64,000 nucleotides of DNA from Streptomyces mirabilis (lineage in GTDB: Bacteria; Actinomycetota; Actinomycetes; Streptomycetales; Streptomycetaceae), in assembly GCF_039503195.1 (NCBI RefSeq), contig NZ_JBCJKP010000001.1:1302001-1366000 (forward strand), read 5' to 3'. The position numbers and the translations under genes were made by a program. Under the pieces are notes generated by a model, which saw only the letters and a program-made list of their open reading frames with translations, was not told where the DNA came from and ran no database searches. Shown piece by piece: positions 1 to 8,419 of this stretch. Position 1 is the stretch's first letter; each line of letters starts with the position of its first letter.

Positions 1-1000
1 GGCGGCGGCCCACTCCATGCCGTCGATGACCTGCGACTCGGTTCCGTAGCCGTCGTCCCCGAGGACCTTGCCGATCAGCAGGTCGGCGCCCGGTGCCACC
101 CCCTTGCGGGTGCCGCCGGACGCGGCGCCGGTCCCGCCGACGGTGGAGGCGACGTGGGTGCCGTGGCCGAAGACGTCACCGGTCCCGGAACTGCCCGAGA
201 AGTCCTTCGCCTGGCTGATGCGTCCGGCCAGGTCCGGATGGGTCTGATCGACACCGGTGTCGAGTACCGCGACCTTGACGGAGGTGCCGTCGTACCCGGC
301 CTTCCAGACCGCCGGGGCGTTGATCTGTCCGGTGCTGCGGTCGAGGGTGGCGTCCACCCGGCCGTCCAGCCAGATCCTGGGCGTGGCGGCCACGCCCGCG
401 GCGCTCACCCTGTTCGGGGCGGGGGCGAGTTGCTTCCAGAACCGGCCCAGGTCGTCGTCGGAGATCCGGACCGCCTGCGCGTCGATGCTGTGCAGCGTGC
501 GGGCGGGCGCGTCGTCCTCGGTCAGCGTGGTGAGCCTGTGCACCGCGGCGGCCGGGACACCGGCCGGTCGGCCGATGATCAGGGGGAGCGTGTCGGTGTG
601 CGCCGCGTCGTACTTCTGTTTGATGAGTGCGCTGACGTTGAACAACTGCCGGTCCAGGCGCCCGGCGGAGACCAGGTCCTGGGCGTCGGAGGGCAGAACC
701 GTCAGGTCACCGTCCTGTTCCACGGTCCGGAACAGGATGCCGCGCCTGCCGCTGCCGGGCTCGACGGCGGCGATCCGCTTGCCGTCGCCGTCCGTCGTGA
801 CGGTCACACGGTCGCCGGTGATCAGCCGCACGGTGGCGCTGCCACCCGCCGAGCCTCCCCGAGACAGCGGTGGCTGCCGTTGCCGTCGTGGTCGTCCCGG
901 CCGTACTGGACACACCAGCCGCGCCGGCCGCCGATGGCATGCCGCCGGCGGTCAGCGCCAGGCCGGCCGATATCACCGCCGCGAGGCGGATGCGTCTCAT
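1..1000 (-). pseudogene. S8 family (subtilisin-like) secreted serine protease, partial and frameshifted
   Basis: This encodes an exported subtilisin-type endopeptidase and runs off the left edge of the window. The ATG at 1000 opens a Sec signal peptide (MRRIRL, then an Ala-rich hydrophobic stretch and an Ala-Gly-Ala cleavage region). The mature part reads SATVRLITGDRVTV and continues to the catalytic Asp (VAVLDTGVD, near residue 246) and His (FGHGTHVAS, near residue 281). The Ser box lies outside the window. Signal peptide and mature part are in different frames. Removing one C from the CCCC run at 857-860 joins them as AVSGGSAGGSATV, so this is either a true frameshift or a base-calling error. 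Family assignment is strong; whether the gene works is unknown. Confidence 0.85.
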
Positions 1001-1257
1001 CTGATCGGCACCTTTCCGTGCATGGTCGTGCGCGTGAGGAGATCTTCATTCGGGTGCTGCACAGAATCCGCTGCCGCCGGACTCGATGTCACCGTTTCCC
1101 GGTGGCGCGGATGGGACATGTCGCAACCGCGCCACCCCGCGGACTCCGTGGACGTCGGGGCGGCAGTGCGGAAAGCGCCTGCCACCCTGGGCATAGCCGC
1201 CGTGGCGCCGACGTTCGACTGTTCAACAGAGATCGTCGCGAACGTTGGAGGAGCCTC

Positions 1258-2277
1258 GTGCCACTGCCCTCACACCCCTTGCGGAAGCTGGGCTTCTTGA
1301 CCATCGGGTTGTTCGACGAGGCCGACCCGCGGCGGGGTCACGAGTCGACACTGGAGATCATCGAGCTCGGTGAGCGGCTGGGATTCGACAGCGCGTGGCT
1401 GCGACACCGTCATCTCCAGTACGGGATCTCCTCCCCCGTGGCCGTACTGGCGGCGGCCTCGCAGCGCACCAGCCGGATCGAGCTGGGGACGGCGGTCATC
1501 CCGGTGGGGTGGGAGAACCCGCTGCGGCTGGCCGAGGACCTTGCCACGGTCGACATCCTGTCCGGGGGCCGCCTCAACCCGGGCGTCAGCGTCGGCCCGC
1601 CGATGCACTACGACCAGGTCAAGCGGGCCCTCTACCCCGACACCGGCGACGTAGAGGACTTCGGCTACGCGCGCGTGGAACGGCTGCTGGACTTCGTGCG
1701 CGGCAAGTCGGCGACCGACTTCAGCGGCGTCGAGGGCTTCGAGGTGTTCTCCGACCGCGTCCAGCCGCACGCCGCGGGTCTGGGCCGGCGCATGTGGTAC
1801 GGGAGCGGCAGCCTGCGCTCCGCGCAGTGGGCGGGCGAGCACGGGATGAACCTGCTGACCAGCAGTGTCGTCAAGGCGGAGGAGTCCGAGGACTTCGCCG
1901 AGATCCAGCGGTCGCACATCCGGACGTTCCGCGCCCACCACCCCGACGGCGACCGTGCCCGGGTCTCCCAGGGCCTCGTCGTCATTCCCACCGACAGCGC
2001 CTCACCCGAGCAGCGCGAGAAGTACGAGGAGTACGCCCTGAAGCGCACTCCTCGTACCGCGACCCCGCAGGGCCCGGCCCGGATGATGTTCGCGCCCGAT
2101 CTCGTCGGCACCTCCGAGGAGATCGCCGAACAGCTGTACGCCCACGCCGCGTTCCGGGAGGTCGACGAGGTCGCGTTCGCGCTGCCGTTCACCTTCGGGC
2201 ACGAGGACTACGTGCAGATCCTCACCGACCTCGCCACCCGGCTCGGTCCGGCACTCGGGTGGCAGCCGGCCGCCTGA
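1258..2277 (+). CDS. LLM class flavin-dependent oxidoreductase (luciferase-like)
   Basis: A 339-residue luciferase-like TIM-barrel oxidoreductase that would use FMN or F420. Family hallmarks are the opening LGFLTIGLFDE, the barrel segment ERLGFDSAWLRHRHLQYG, SRIELGTAVIPVGWENPLRLAED and the SGGRLNPGVSVG loop that contacts the flavin phosphate. The open frame extends far upstream, but GTG 1258 is preferred because GGAGGAG at 1247-1253 sits four bases before it and the family similarity starts there. It stands alone between the divergent protease and a hypothetical gene on the minus strand. Substrate unknown. Mycobacterial sterol clusters also contain LLM proteins (Rv3520c), but membership of the nearby block is only a possibility. 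Confidence 0.88.
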   Translation: MPLPSHPLRKLGFLTIGLFDEADPRRGHESTLEIIELGERLGFDSAWLRHRHLQYGISSPVAVLAAASQRTSRIELGTAVIPVGWENPLRLAEDLATVDILSGGRLNPGVSVGPPMHYDQVKRALYPDTGDVEDFGYARVERLLDFVRGKSATDFSGVEGFEVFSDRVQPHAAGLGRRMWYGSGSLRSAQWAGEHGMNLLTSSVVKAEESEDFAEIQRSHIRTFRAHHPDGDRARVSQGLVVIPTDSASPEQREKYEEYALKRTPRTATPQGPARMMFAPDLVGTSEEIAEQLYAHAAFREVDEVAFALPFTFGHEDYVQILTDLATRLGPALGWQPAA

Positions 2278-2293
2278 AGGCGGCGCCGGGGCC

Positions 2294-2791
2294 TCAGCCC
2301 TGCTGGAAAAGCTCCGGGGGCAGCGGCTTCAACAGGGCGTACAGGTCGTCGGTGATGGGACGGTCCCAGGCGGCGATGGTCACCAGGACATTGTCGCTGC
2401 GGTCGAACTGCACGCAGGAGATGCGGGTCTCGGAGAGCTTGAGACGGCGCACGATGAGGAGACCGTCGCCCTGCATCACCGGGATGTCCTCGGTCCCGGT
2501 GACGGTGACCTCCTCGTCGTTCTCCAGCGCCAGCAGCAGCTGGGCCACCTCGAAGGGGATCTCGTCCTCGGCGACCTCGCGGGCCGGGGAGCCCTCGGGC
2601 AGATTGCCGATGATCATCGCGGGGCCACGGCCGCCGAACAGGTCGTAGCGCAGGAAGACACCCTGGCAGCTGCCGTCCGGGGCGGGCAGCAGACCGGCAC
2701 CGAGATTGCCCGGCCAGTCACCCGGATCCATGGCCAGAACGTCGAAGTCGGGCCCGGCGGGCGTGGCGCTGCGGCGGCGGAGGAAGGACAT
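2294..2791 (-). CDS. Conserved hypothetical protein, 165 aa
   Basis: A soluble acidic protein of 165 residues with no signal peptide or membrane segment. It begins MSFLRRRSATPAGPDFDVLA and contains several beta-like hydrophobic stretches (GVFLRYDLFGG, PAMIIGNLPEG, DGLLIVRRLKL, NVLVTIAAWD). I do not recognise a named domain. The length and normal codon use indicate a real gene. It is convergent with the LLM oxidoreductase (17 bases apart) and lies downstream of the large LuxR-type regulator, from which a tandem repeat separates it. No function is proposed. Confidence 0.75.
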   Translation of the reverse strand: MSFLRRRSATPAGPDFDVLAMDPGDWPGNLGAGLLPAPDGSCQGVFLRYDLFGGRGPAMIIGNLPEGSPAREVAEDEIPFEVAQLLLALENDEEVTVTGTEDIPVMQGDGLLIVRRLKLSETRISCVQFDRSDNVLVTIAAWDRPITDDLYALLKPLPPELFQQG

Positions 2792-2854
2792 GCCGCAATG
2801 GTACGTGCCCGGGCGCGAACCGGACCTCGGGGGCGTCCCCCGTGCGTGGCCCCC

Positions 2855-2993
2855 GGACCCGGCTGTGCGTGGCTGCCGGACCCGGTTGCGGATGGTGCCG
2901 GACCGGCCGCGCGTGGCCGGTCCGGACCCGGCTGTGCGCGGTCGCCGGACCCGGTTGCGGATGATTGCCGGACCGGCCGCGCGTGGCTACCGG
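2855..2993. repeat. Two tandem copies of a 69-70 bp unit
   Basis: Copy 1 is 2855-2923 and copy 2 is 2924-2993. Both begin GGACCCGGCTGTGCG and share GCCGGACCCGGTTGCGGAT and CCGGACCGGCCGCGCGTGG, differing at a handful of positions with one single-base length change. The array lies at the 3' end of the LuxR-type regulator and upstream of the hypothetical gene that starts at 2791. It is rich in GCCGGACC/GGTCCGGC half-palindromes and could fold. Function unknown. Confidence 0.85.
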
Positions 2994-5878
2994 GCCGTTT
3001 GCTGGCCCAGCGCCGCCGCCAGTCCCGTACGGTCCGTGCCCACCTTCCGGTAGACCGCCGAGAGCAGGCGGACGACGGTCGGTTCCTCGGTCCCCAGCTC
3101 CTCGGCGACCTCGGTCGTGGTGCGGCCCCGGGCGGTCAGCGCGGCGGCCGCGCGTTCACGGGCGGTGAGGGTGTCCGTCTCGGTGCTGTGCAGGCGGCGC
3201 GGGCGCAGTCCGGCGGCGGCCAGCTCGGCGCGGGCCTCGTCGCCGAGACCGTCGGCGCCGCACTGCATGGCCGCGTCCAGTCCCCGGTAGAGGTGTTCGG
3301 CGGCTTCCTTGGGAGAGCCCGAGCGGCGCAGTTCGGTGCCCAGGGCGACCAGCGCGCAGGCCAGTTCGTAGGCGGCCGGGGAGCGCTCCAGGTGACTGAC
3401 GGACTCTTCGAGGAGCTTGACGCGGGTCGAGCCGGAGGAGACGTCGGCCGCGGCCCGCAGCGCCTGTCCGACGGCCGAGGGGGCGCCGAACTGGCGGGCG
3501 CGGTGCACCGCTTCGAGTGCCGTGGCGACGGCGCGTTCCGGCGCGTCGTGCTTTTCGGCGCGGGCGAGGTGGAGCTGCCAGGGGCACCAGGAGGGGTTGC
3601 GCATGCCGCGCGGGTCCAGACGGCGTCCGGCCGCTTCGAGCTCGGCGGCGGCTTCCTTGGTGAGGCCGCGGGCGAGCAGCAGTTCGCCGTGCACGGTCTG
3701 GACGTCGGGGAAGGTGACGGCGGCCGGGAAGGGCGCGCCGAACGCGTGGTCCTCGCCGATCTGGGCGGCCTCGGTGACGCGACCGCGGGCGAGCAGGATC
3801 TGGATGATGACGCCGACGGCGTACCAGTGGACGGGGGTTCCGGCGCCGACGCGTTCCGCGAGCCTGAGGCCGGCACGGGCGAAGTCCTCCGCTTCGGCGA
3901 GTCGGCCGCGGCGGTAGCGGACGTATCCGAGGAGGGTGTAGCCGAAGGAGAGGTGGGCGCCGTGCCAGCCCTGGGACTCGAAGTCGGCGATCCCGGCGGC
4001 GAACAGTTCCTCGGTGCGGCCCGGGCGGTCGGCGTACATGAAGGTGAGGGCGACCAGGACGGGCACCTCGAAGCCGCGATCGGCCTCGGCCCAGCGGATC
4101 CCTCCGGCGAGGGCGCGTTCGGCGTGGTGGAGCGCGACGTGGGCGGGCTCGCCGCGCAGGGTGGCGTCCCAGGCGCGCAGGCCGATGACATAGCGCTCGG
4201 TGAGGTCGCGGCCGGTGAGCCGGTCGGCGAGGCGGGCCAGGCGGCGGGAGCGGGCCGGGGAGTCGGGTTCGTCGGCGCGGAAGGCGTCCCACATGAACTG
4301 TTCGGACTGCATCCGCAGCCGCACCCGGGCGTCGCCGGTCACGCGGATCTCACGGGCCAGCGTCTCGGAGGCCTCGGCGAGCCGGTCGCTGTGGGCGAGG
4401 ACCTGGGAGAGCCGGTAGACGATGTTGTGGCGCAGTTCCGGGTCGGTGATGGGTTCTTCCAGGGCGGCCCGGAGGTGGTTGACGGTGGTCGCCGGTTCGG
4501 TGAGCAGGGAGGCGCAGCCCAGTTCGTGGAGGACCGCGGCCCGCTCCTTGAGGGGTGGCGGTTCGCGCAGGGCGCGCGCGAGGTAGCGGCGGGCGGCGTC
4601 GGGGGCTCCGGCGCGCTGGGTCTCGCGGGCGGCGGCGCGCAGCTGCTGGACGACCCAGTTGTCGCCCTCGGGGTGGGTCTCCATGAGGTGGCGGGCGGCG
4701 GCGGAGGGGCCGAGCCCTTCGTTGATGACGCACCAGGCGGCCTGGCCGTGCAGGGCCACGCGGACGGCGGCCGGGATGGCTCGGTAGACGGCGGTGGCGA
4801 TGAGGGGGTGGACGAACTCCAGGGTGTCGGCGCCGGCGAGGATACGGGCGCCGCGCAGGGCGTCCGCGGCGTCGGCGGCCTCCTCGGAGCCGAGGCCGGC
4901 CACGGCGGCGGCCAGGGTCGGCGGGATCTCGGTGCCGAGGACGGCGCAGGCCCAGGCGAAGCGCACGGTGGAGGCGCCGAGGCGTTCGAGGCGGGCGATC
5001 AGGCCGCTGCCCTTGACGGCGGCGGCGAGGTCGCGCAGCAGGTGCGCCCCCTCCTCGGTCGGGACCAGCCCGCGGTCGCGAACCTTCGCGGTCAGCTCCA
5101 CCGCCTCGAAGGGGTTGCCCGCGGTGACCGCCCAGCACTCGCGGCAGAACACGTCGTCGGCCTGGGTGCCGAGGTCCTCGCGGACGAGGTCGGCGACGGC
5201 GGCGGCGCTGAGCGGTTCGAGGTCGAGGGGGCGCTGGCCCGCGCGTCCGGGAAGGCTCCTGAACGCCTCGGCGTGGTCGGGGAGTTCGTCGGGCCGGTAG
5301 GCGACGGCGAGCAGCAACGGAAGTTCCTCGACGCGCGGCGCGAAGGCGGCGAGCCAGCTCAGTGACTCGGGGTCGGCCCAGTGCGCGTCGTCGAGGACGA
5401 GCACCATCGGGGCGCGCTGCACCGCGAGGTGGGTGAGCACCCAGTCGAGGCCGTCGCGCAGGCCCTGCTGGTCGGGCGGGGCACCCTCGGACGGGGCGCA
5501 CAGGCCGAGCGCGGGACCGACGATCGTGTACCAACTCCCCAGCTGGGCCCGGAGTTCCGCCTCCGCGATCCCGGCGAGCTGGGGTTGCAGGAGCTGGCGG
5601 GCGACGTGGAAGGCGACGCCCTGTTCCTGGTCGCCGCCGCGCGCGGACAGGACGGTGCAGCCCTGGGCCGCGGCGCGCCGCCGTACCTCGGCGAGGAGCG
5701 TGGTCTTGCCGATTCCGGCGCGTCCGGCGAAGGCGAGGAGCGCGCCGCGGGGCCGCTCGGATGCTTCGGTTCCGTCCTCGCGCAGACCGGTGAGCTCGTT
5801 CAACGCCTCGTCGGCGGCGGCGAGTTCACCCTCCCGTTCGAAGAGTGTCCTTCTGCTGCGTACAGCGCGTTGTCCCAT
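2987..5878 (-). CDS. Large ATP-binding LuxR-family (LAL-type) transcriptional regulator
   Basis: A 963-residue LAL-type regulator with an N-terminal STAND/AAA ATPase module, a long helical TPR-like middle and a C-terminal LuxR-type helix-turn-helix. Walker A is GRAGIGKTTLL (near residue 55) and Walker B is MVLVLDDAHWAD (near residue 160). The end reads LTARERAAAALTARGRTTTEVAEELG, a LuxR HTH lacking some consensus residues. ATG 5878 is chosen over GTG 5911 because a purine-rich AGGGGGTGG precedes the ATG and nothing resembling a ribosome site precedes the GTG. LAL proteins usually activate secondary metabolism or sugar genes; the target here is not evident and no biosynthetic cluster adjoins. 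Confidence 0.88.
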   Translation of the reverse strand: MGQRAVRSRRTLFEREGELAAADEALNELTGLREDGTEASERPRGALLAFAGRAGIGKTTLLAEVRRRAAAQGCTVLSARGGDQEQGVAFHVARQLLQPQLAGIAEAELRAQLGSWYTIVGPALGLCAPSEGAPPDQQGLRDGLDWVLTHLAVQRAPMVLVLDDAHWADPESLSWLAAFAPRVEELPLLLAVAYRPDELPDHAEAFRSLPGRAGQRPLDLEPLSAAAVADLVREDLGTQADDVFCRECWAVTAGNPFEAVELTAKVRDRGLVPTEEGAHLLRDLAAAVKGSGLIARLERLGASTVRFAWACAVLGTEIPPTLAAAVAGLGSEEAADAADALRGARILAGADTLEFVHPLIATAVYRAIPAAVRVALHGQAAWCVINEGLGPSAAARHLMETHPEGDNWVVQQLRAAARETQRAGAPDAARRYLARALREPPPLKERAAVLHELGCASLLTEPATTVNHLRAALEEPITDPELRHNIVYRLSQVLAHSDRLAEASETLAREIRVTGDARVRLRMQSEQFMWDAFRADEPDSPARSRRLARLADRLTGRDLTERYVIGLRAWDATLRGEPAHVALHHAERALAGGIRWAEADRGFEVPVLVALTFMYADRPGRTEELFAAGIADFESQGWHGAHLSFGYTLLGYVRYRRGRLAEAEDFARAGLRLAERVGAGTPVHWYAVGVIIQILLARGRVTEAAQIGEDHAFGAPFPAAVTFPDVQTVHGELLLARGLTKEAAAELEAAGRRLDPRGMRNPSWCPWQLHLARAEKHDAPERAVATALEAVHRARQFGAPSAVGQALRAAADVSSGSTRVKLLEESVSHLERSPAAYELACALVALGTELRRSGSPKEAAEHLYRGLDAAMQCGADGLGDEARAELAAAGLRPRRLHSTETDTLTARERAAAALTARGRTTTEVAEELGTEEPTVVRLLSAVYRKVGTDRTGLAAALGQQTAR

Positions 5879-6030
5879 GATCCACCCCCTGGCCACGGTG
5901 GTGCGGTCCACGCGGGGAGCGGATGCGTACCGTGACCTCCAGGGACCTCAGAGTACGCTCGTAGCGCCTCGTGGGGAGCCCTTCCGCAGCTACCCGGCGC
6001 GGGCTTCTGCCGACCGACCGGATTCTTCGG

Positions 6031-6645
6031 TCAATCCCCCACGGCCTGCGCGGATTTCCTGTGCCGTTCGTGATGGCGGGCGACACGTGCACGGTTCCCG
6101 CACGAAGGTTTGCACCACTCCTGTCGCGGGTGTTCCTTGATGAAGTAGCGCACGCAGCGTGGCGCGTGGCAGGCGTGCAGCCGCGACCGGTCCGGGCTCG
6201 CGAGGAAGGCGAGGGTGGCGCGGGCGAGCAGTGCCGGGAGGGGAGCGGCGCCGCCCGCGGCTTGCCGGCGTACGACAGGTTCGGCGCCGTCGTCCCAGGT
6301 GAGGACGGGGACGGTCGGCGCGAGGGCGGCGGCGGTGTTCAGACACAGCACGGCCTGGGGTACGGGAAGCAGCCGGGCGGCGTCGGCCGGGCTGGGGTCG
6401 CCGGGGCGCACGGCGCGGGCGAACAGGGCGCGGACCGCGGCGCGCAGGTCGCGTACGGCGGCGAGCGCGGCGGCGTCGGCGACGAAGGCGTCGGCCTCGG
6501 GCAGCAGGTCGGCGTGCCCGCGCACCCAGGTGGTGAGTCCACCGGGTTCCGCGAGGTCGTCGGCCACTCCGCCCTGTCCGTCGTGCCGGATGGTGAGGGC
6601 GAGGTCCAGGGCGAGCCGGGTGTCCGCGTCGATCGAGTCCGCCAT
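6031..6645 (-). CDS. CGNR zinc-finger (ABATE-domain) protein, probable regulator
   Basis: A 204-residue protein with an N-terminal ABATE domain (LALDLALTIRHDG onward) and a C-terminal CGNR zinc finger. The finger reads LHACHAPRCVRYFIKEH then WCKPSCGNRARVARHH, supplying four Cys ligands followed by the basic CGNR helix thought to bind DNA. These proteins are common stand-alone regulators in Streptomyces. ATG 6645 gives the usual N-terminus (MADSIDADTRLALDLA). No clear Shine-Dalgarno precedes it, so the transcript may be leaderless. A 26-bp tandem repeat lies upstream. Confidence 0.85.
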   Translation of the reverse strand: MADSIDADTRLALDLALTIRHDGQGGVADDLAEPGGLTTWVRGHADLLPEADAFVADAAALAAVRDLRAAVRALFARAVRPGDPSPADAARLLPVPQAVLCLNTAAALAPTVPVLTWDDGAEPVVRRQAAGGAAPLPALLARATLAFLASPDRSRLHACHAPRCVRYFIKEHPRQEWCKPSCGNRARVARHHERHRKSAQAVGD

Positions 6646-6684
6646 GACGCGAATGATAGGTACACGTGCACCCATGAGCCGCGC

Positions 6685-6788
6685 GGGGCCGCCACGCCGT
6701 TCAGTCGTACGGGGCCACCGTGCCGTTCGATCCCTCGGGGCCATCGGGCCAGTCCGTCGATCGGGGCCGCCGTGCCGTTCACGATCGC
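6685..6788. repeat. 26-bp tandem repeat, four units
   Basis: Units start at 6685, 6711, 6737 and 6763, exactly 26 bases apart. Each starts GGGGCC; units 1, 2 and 4 then carry a variant of RCCRYGCCGTTC, while unit 3 is more diverged. The array fills the space between the CGNR gene (start 6645) and the end of the DUF397 gene (6927). No open reading frame of note occupies it. Confidence 0.85.
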
Positions 6789-6906
6789 CCGTCCCACAGA
6801 GGAAGCCTCGTCCTGGGACCGGACCCCGGCTCGGGCACCGGCCCCGGGACGGGACCCACGTCGCGTATCGCCTCCTCCTACGGGGCGTCGGCTCGCAGTC
6901 TCGACG

Positions 6907-6939
6907 TCAGGTCGGGTCAGGTCGGCTCAGGTCAGGTCG
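6907..6939. repeat. 10-bp tandem repeat (TCAGGTCGGG type), about 3.3 units
   Basis: TCAGGTCGGG, TCAGGTCGGC and TCAGGTCAGG follow one another directly. The array overlaps the last codons and stop of the DUF397 gene (stop at 6927-6929). Confidence 0.8.
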
Positions 6940-7169
6940 AACTCTCCCTCGCGGGCGCCCGACACGAACGCGCCCCACTCGGCCGGTGTGAAGATCAAGG
7001 AAGGGCTCGCGGGGCGGCCACTGTTGCGCATCGCGATGAAGCCCTCGACAAAAGCGATCTGGACGTCTCCCCGCCCTCGGCTGCTGGACTGCCATTCGGC
7101 GTTGCTGAGGTCCAGCTCAGGCTTGTCCCACCCCGCCAGCGGGTGCTGCTCGATGGTGCTCTCGGCCAC
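6927..7169 (-). CDS. DUF397 domain-containing protein
   Basis: An 80-residue DUF397 protein. The family pattern is plain: a Trp-containing start (LAGWDKPELDLSNAEWQSSS), VQIAFVEGFIAMRNS, then PSLIFTPAEWGAFVSGAREGEFD. DUF397 proteins are small Streptomyces proteins normally encoded next to an XRE-type helix-turn-helix partner, with which they form bld/whi-like regulatory pairs. No XRE gene adjoins here, so this copy is an orphan. The start is GTG 7169, preceded by GGGAGGAG at good spacing. Confidence 0.92.
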   Translation of the reverse strand: MAESTIEQHPLAGWDKPELDLSNAEWQSSSRGRGDVQIAFVEGFIAMRNSGRPASPSLIFTPAEWGAFVSGAREGEFDLT

Positions 7170-7252
7170 GTCCGTGCTCCTCCCGGTTCGTCGTCCGCCG
7201 CCAGCCTAGCGATCGGTTCCGGCGGCGGACAGGCCACGTGAGGGGGACGCTT

Positions 7253-8419
7253 TCAGGAGGTGGGCGGCTCGGCCCCGACCAGCCACATCGAGAAGAACTG
7301 GGATCCCCCTCCATAGGCGTGTCCCAGCACCCTGCGAGCCCCTTCCACCTGGTGTTCTCCCGCCTGACCGCGCACCTGAAGTGCCGCTTCGGCGAAGCGG
7401 ATCATGCCGGAGGCGCCGATCGGATTGGTGGAGAGGACACCGCCCGACATGTTGACGGGCAGGTCCCCGTCAAGCTCGGTCACACCGGATTCGGTGAGCT
7501 TCCAGCCCTCGCCCTCCTCGGCGAAACCGAGGTTCTCCAGCCACATGGGCTCGTACCAGGAGAAGGGCACGTACATCTCCACGGCGTCGATGTCACGGCG
7601 CGGTTCCGCGATGCCCGCCTGCCGGTACACGTCGGCCGCGCAGTCCTTGCCCGCCTGCGGCGACACACAGTCCTTGCCCGCGAACAGGGTCGGCTCGCTG
7701 CGCATCGCGCCGCCGTGCAGCCACGCGGGCCGCCTCGGCGAGCGGGCCGCCCCCGCCCGGTCGGTGAGGACCATCGCGCAGGCGCCGTCCGAGGACGGGC
7801 AGGTCTCCGAGTAGCGGATCGGGTCCCACAGCATGGGCGAGGCCTGCACCTTCTCCAGCGTGATGTCGTGCTCGTGGAGATGGGCGTACGGGTTCTTCAG
7901 CGCGTTGCGCCGGTCCTTGTACGCGACCAGCGAGCCGACGGTGTCGGGCGCGCCGGTGCGCCGCATGTACGCCCGTACGTGCGGTGCGAAGAAGCCGCCC
8001 GCCCCGGCCAGCAGCGGCTGCTGGAAGGGGATCGGCAGGGACAGGCCCCACATGGCGTTCGACTCGGACTGCTTCTCGTAGGCCAGGGTCAGGACGGTGC
8101 CGTGGACGCGGCCCGCGATCAGGTTGGTGGCGACCAGGGCCGTGGATCCGCCGACGGAACCCGCCGTGTGCACCCGCAGCATCGGCTTGCCGACCGCGCC
8201 GAGCGCGTCTGCGAGGTACAGCTCCGGCATCATGACGCCCTCGAAGAAGTCGGGCGCCTTGCCGATGACCACGGCGTCGATGTCGGCCCATGTCAACTCG
8301 GCGTCGGCGAGCGCCCGCCCGGCGGCCTCGCGGACGAGTCCCGCGAGGGACACGTCCCGTCGGGCCGCCACGTGCTTGGTCTGGCCGATGCCTACGACGG
8401 CCACGGGCTCCTTGCTCAT
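7253..8419 (-). CDS. Thiolase-superfamily lipid-transfer protein (Ltp3/SCP-x type)
   Basis: A 388-residue non-decarboxylating thiolase-fold protein of the SCP-x/lipid-transfer group. It opens VAVVGIGQTKHVAAR, has the nucleophile-loop region LRVHTAGSVGGSTALV, and ends with the NMSGGVLSTNPIGASGMIR and GHAYGGGSQFFSMWLVG boxes. The loop position that carries Cys in classical thiolases reads HTAGSVG here, suggesting an aldolase-like or altered activity, as known for steroid Ltp proteins. The start overlaps the upstream thiolase stop as ATGA, showing translational coupling. Order DUF35 - Ltp4-like - Ltp3-like matches mycobacterial Rv3521-Rv3523 from memory, so a role in sterol or branched-chain acyl-CoA breakdown is inferred. 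Confidence 0.85.
   Translation of the reverse strand: MSKEPVAVVGIGQTKHVAARRDVSLAGLVREAAGRALADAELTWADIDAVVIGKAPDFFEGVMMPELYLADALGAVGKPMLRVHTAGSVGGSTALVATNLIAGRVHGTVLTLAYEKQSESNAMWGLSLPIPFQQPLLAGAGGFFAPHVRAYMRRTGAPDTVGSLVAYKDRRNALKNPYAHLHEHDITLEKVQASPMLWDPIRYSETCPSSDGACAMVLTDRAGAARSPRRPAWLHGGAMRSEPTLFAGKDCVSPQAGKDCAADVYRQAGIAEPRRDIDAVEMYVPFSWYEPMWLENLGFAEEGEGWKLTESGVTELDGDLPVNMSGGVLSTNPIGASGMIRFAEAALQVRGQAGEHQVEGARRVLGHAYGGGSQFFSMWLVGAEPPTS

Noticed and set aside
2798..5365. An 855-codon plus-strand open frame opposite the LAL regulator
   Set aside because: It is antisense to a gene with clear Walker and HTH motifs; its Gly/Ala/Val-rich translation has no domain, and long antisense frames are expected at this GC content.
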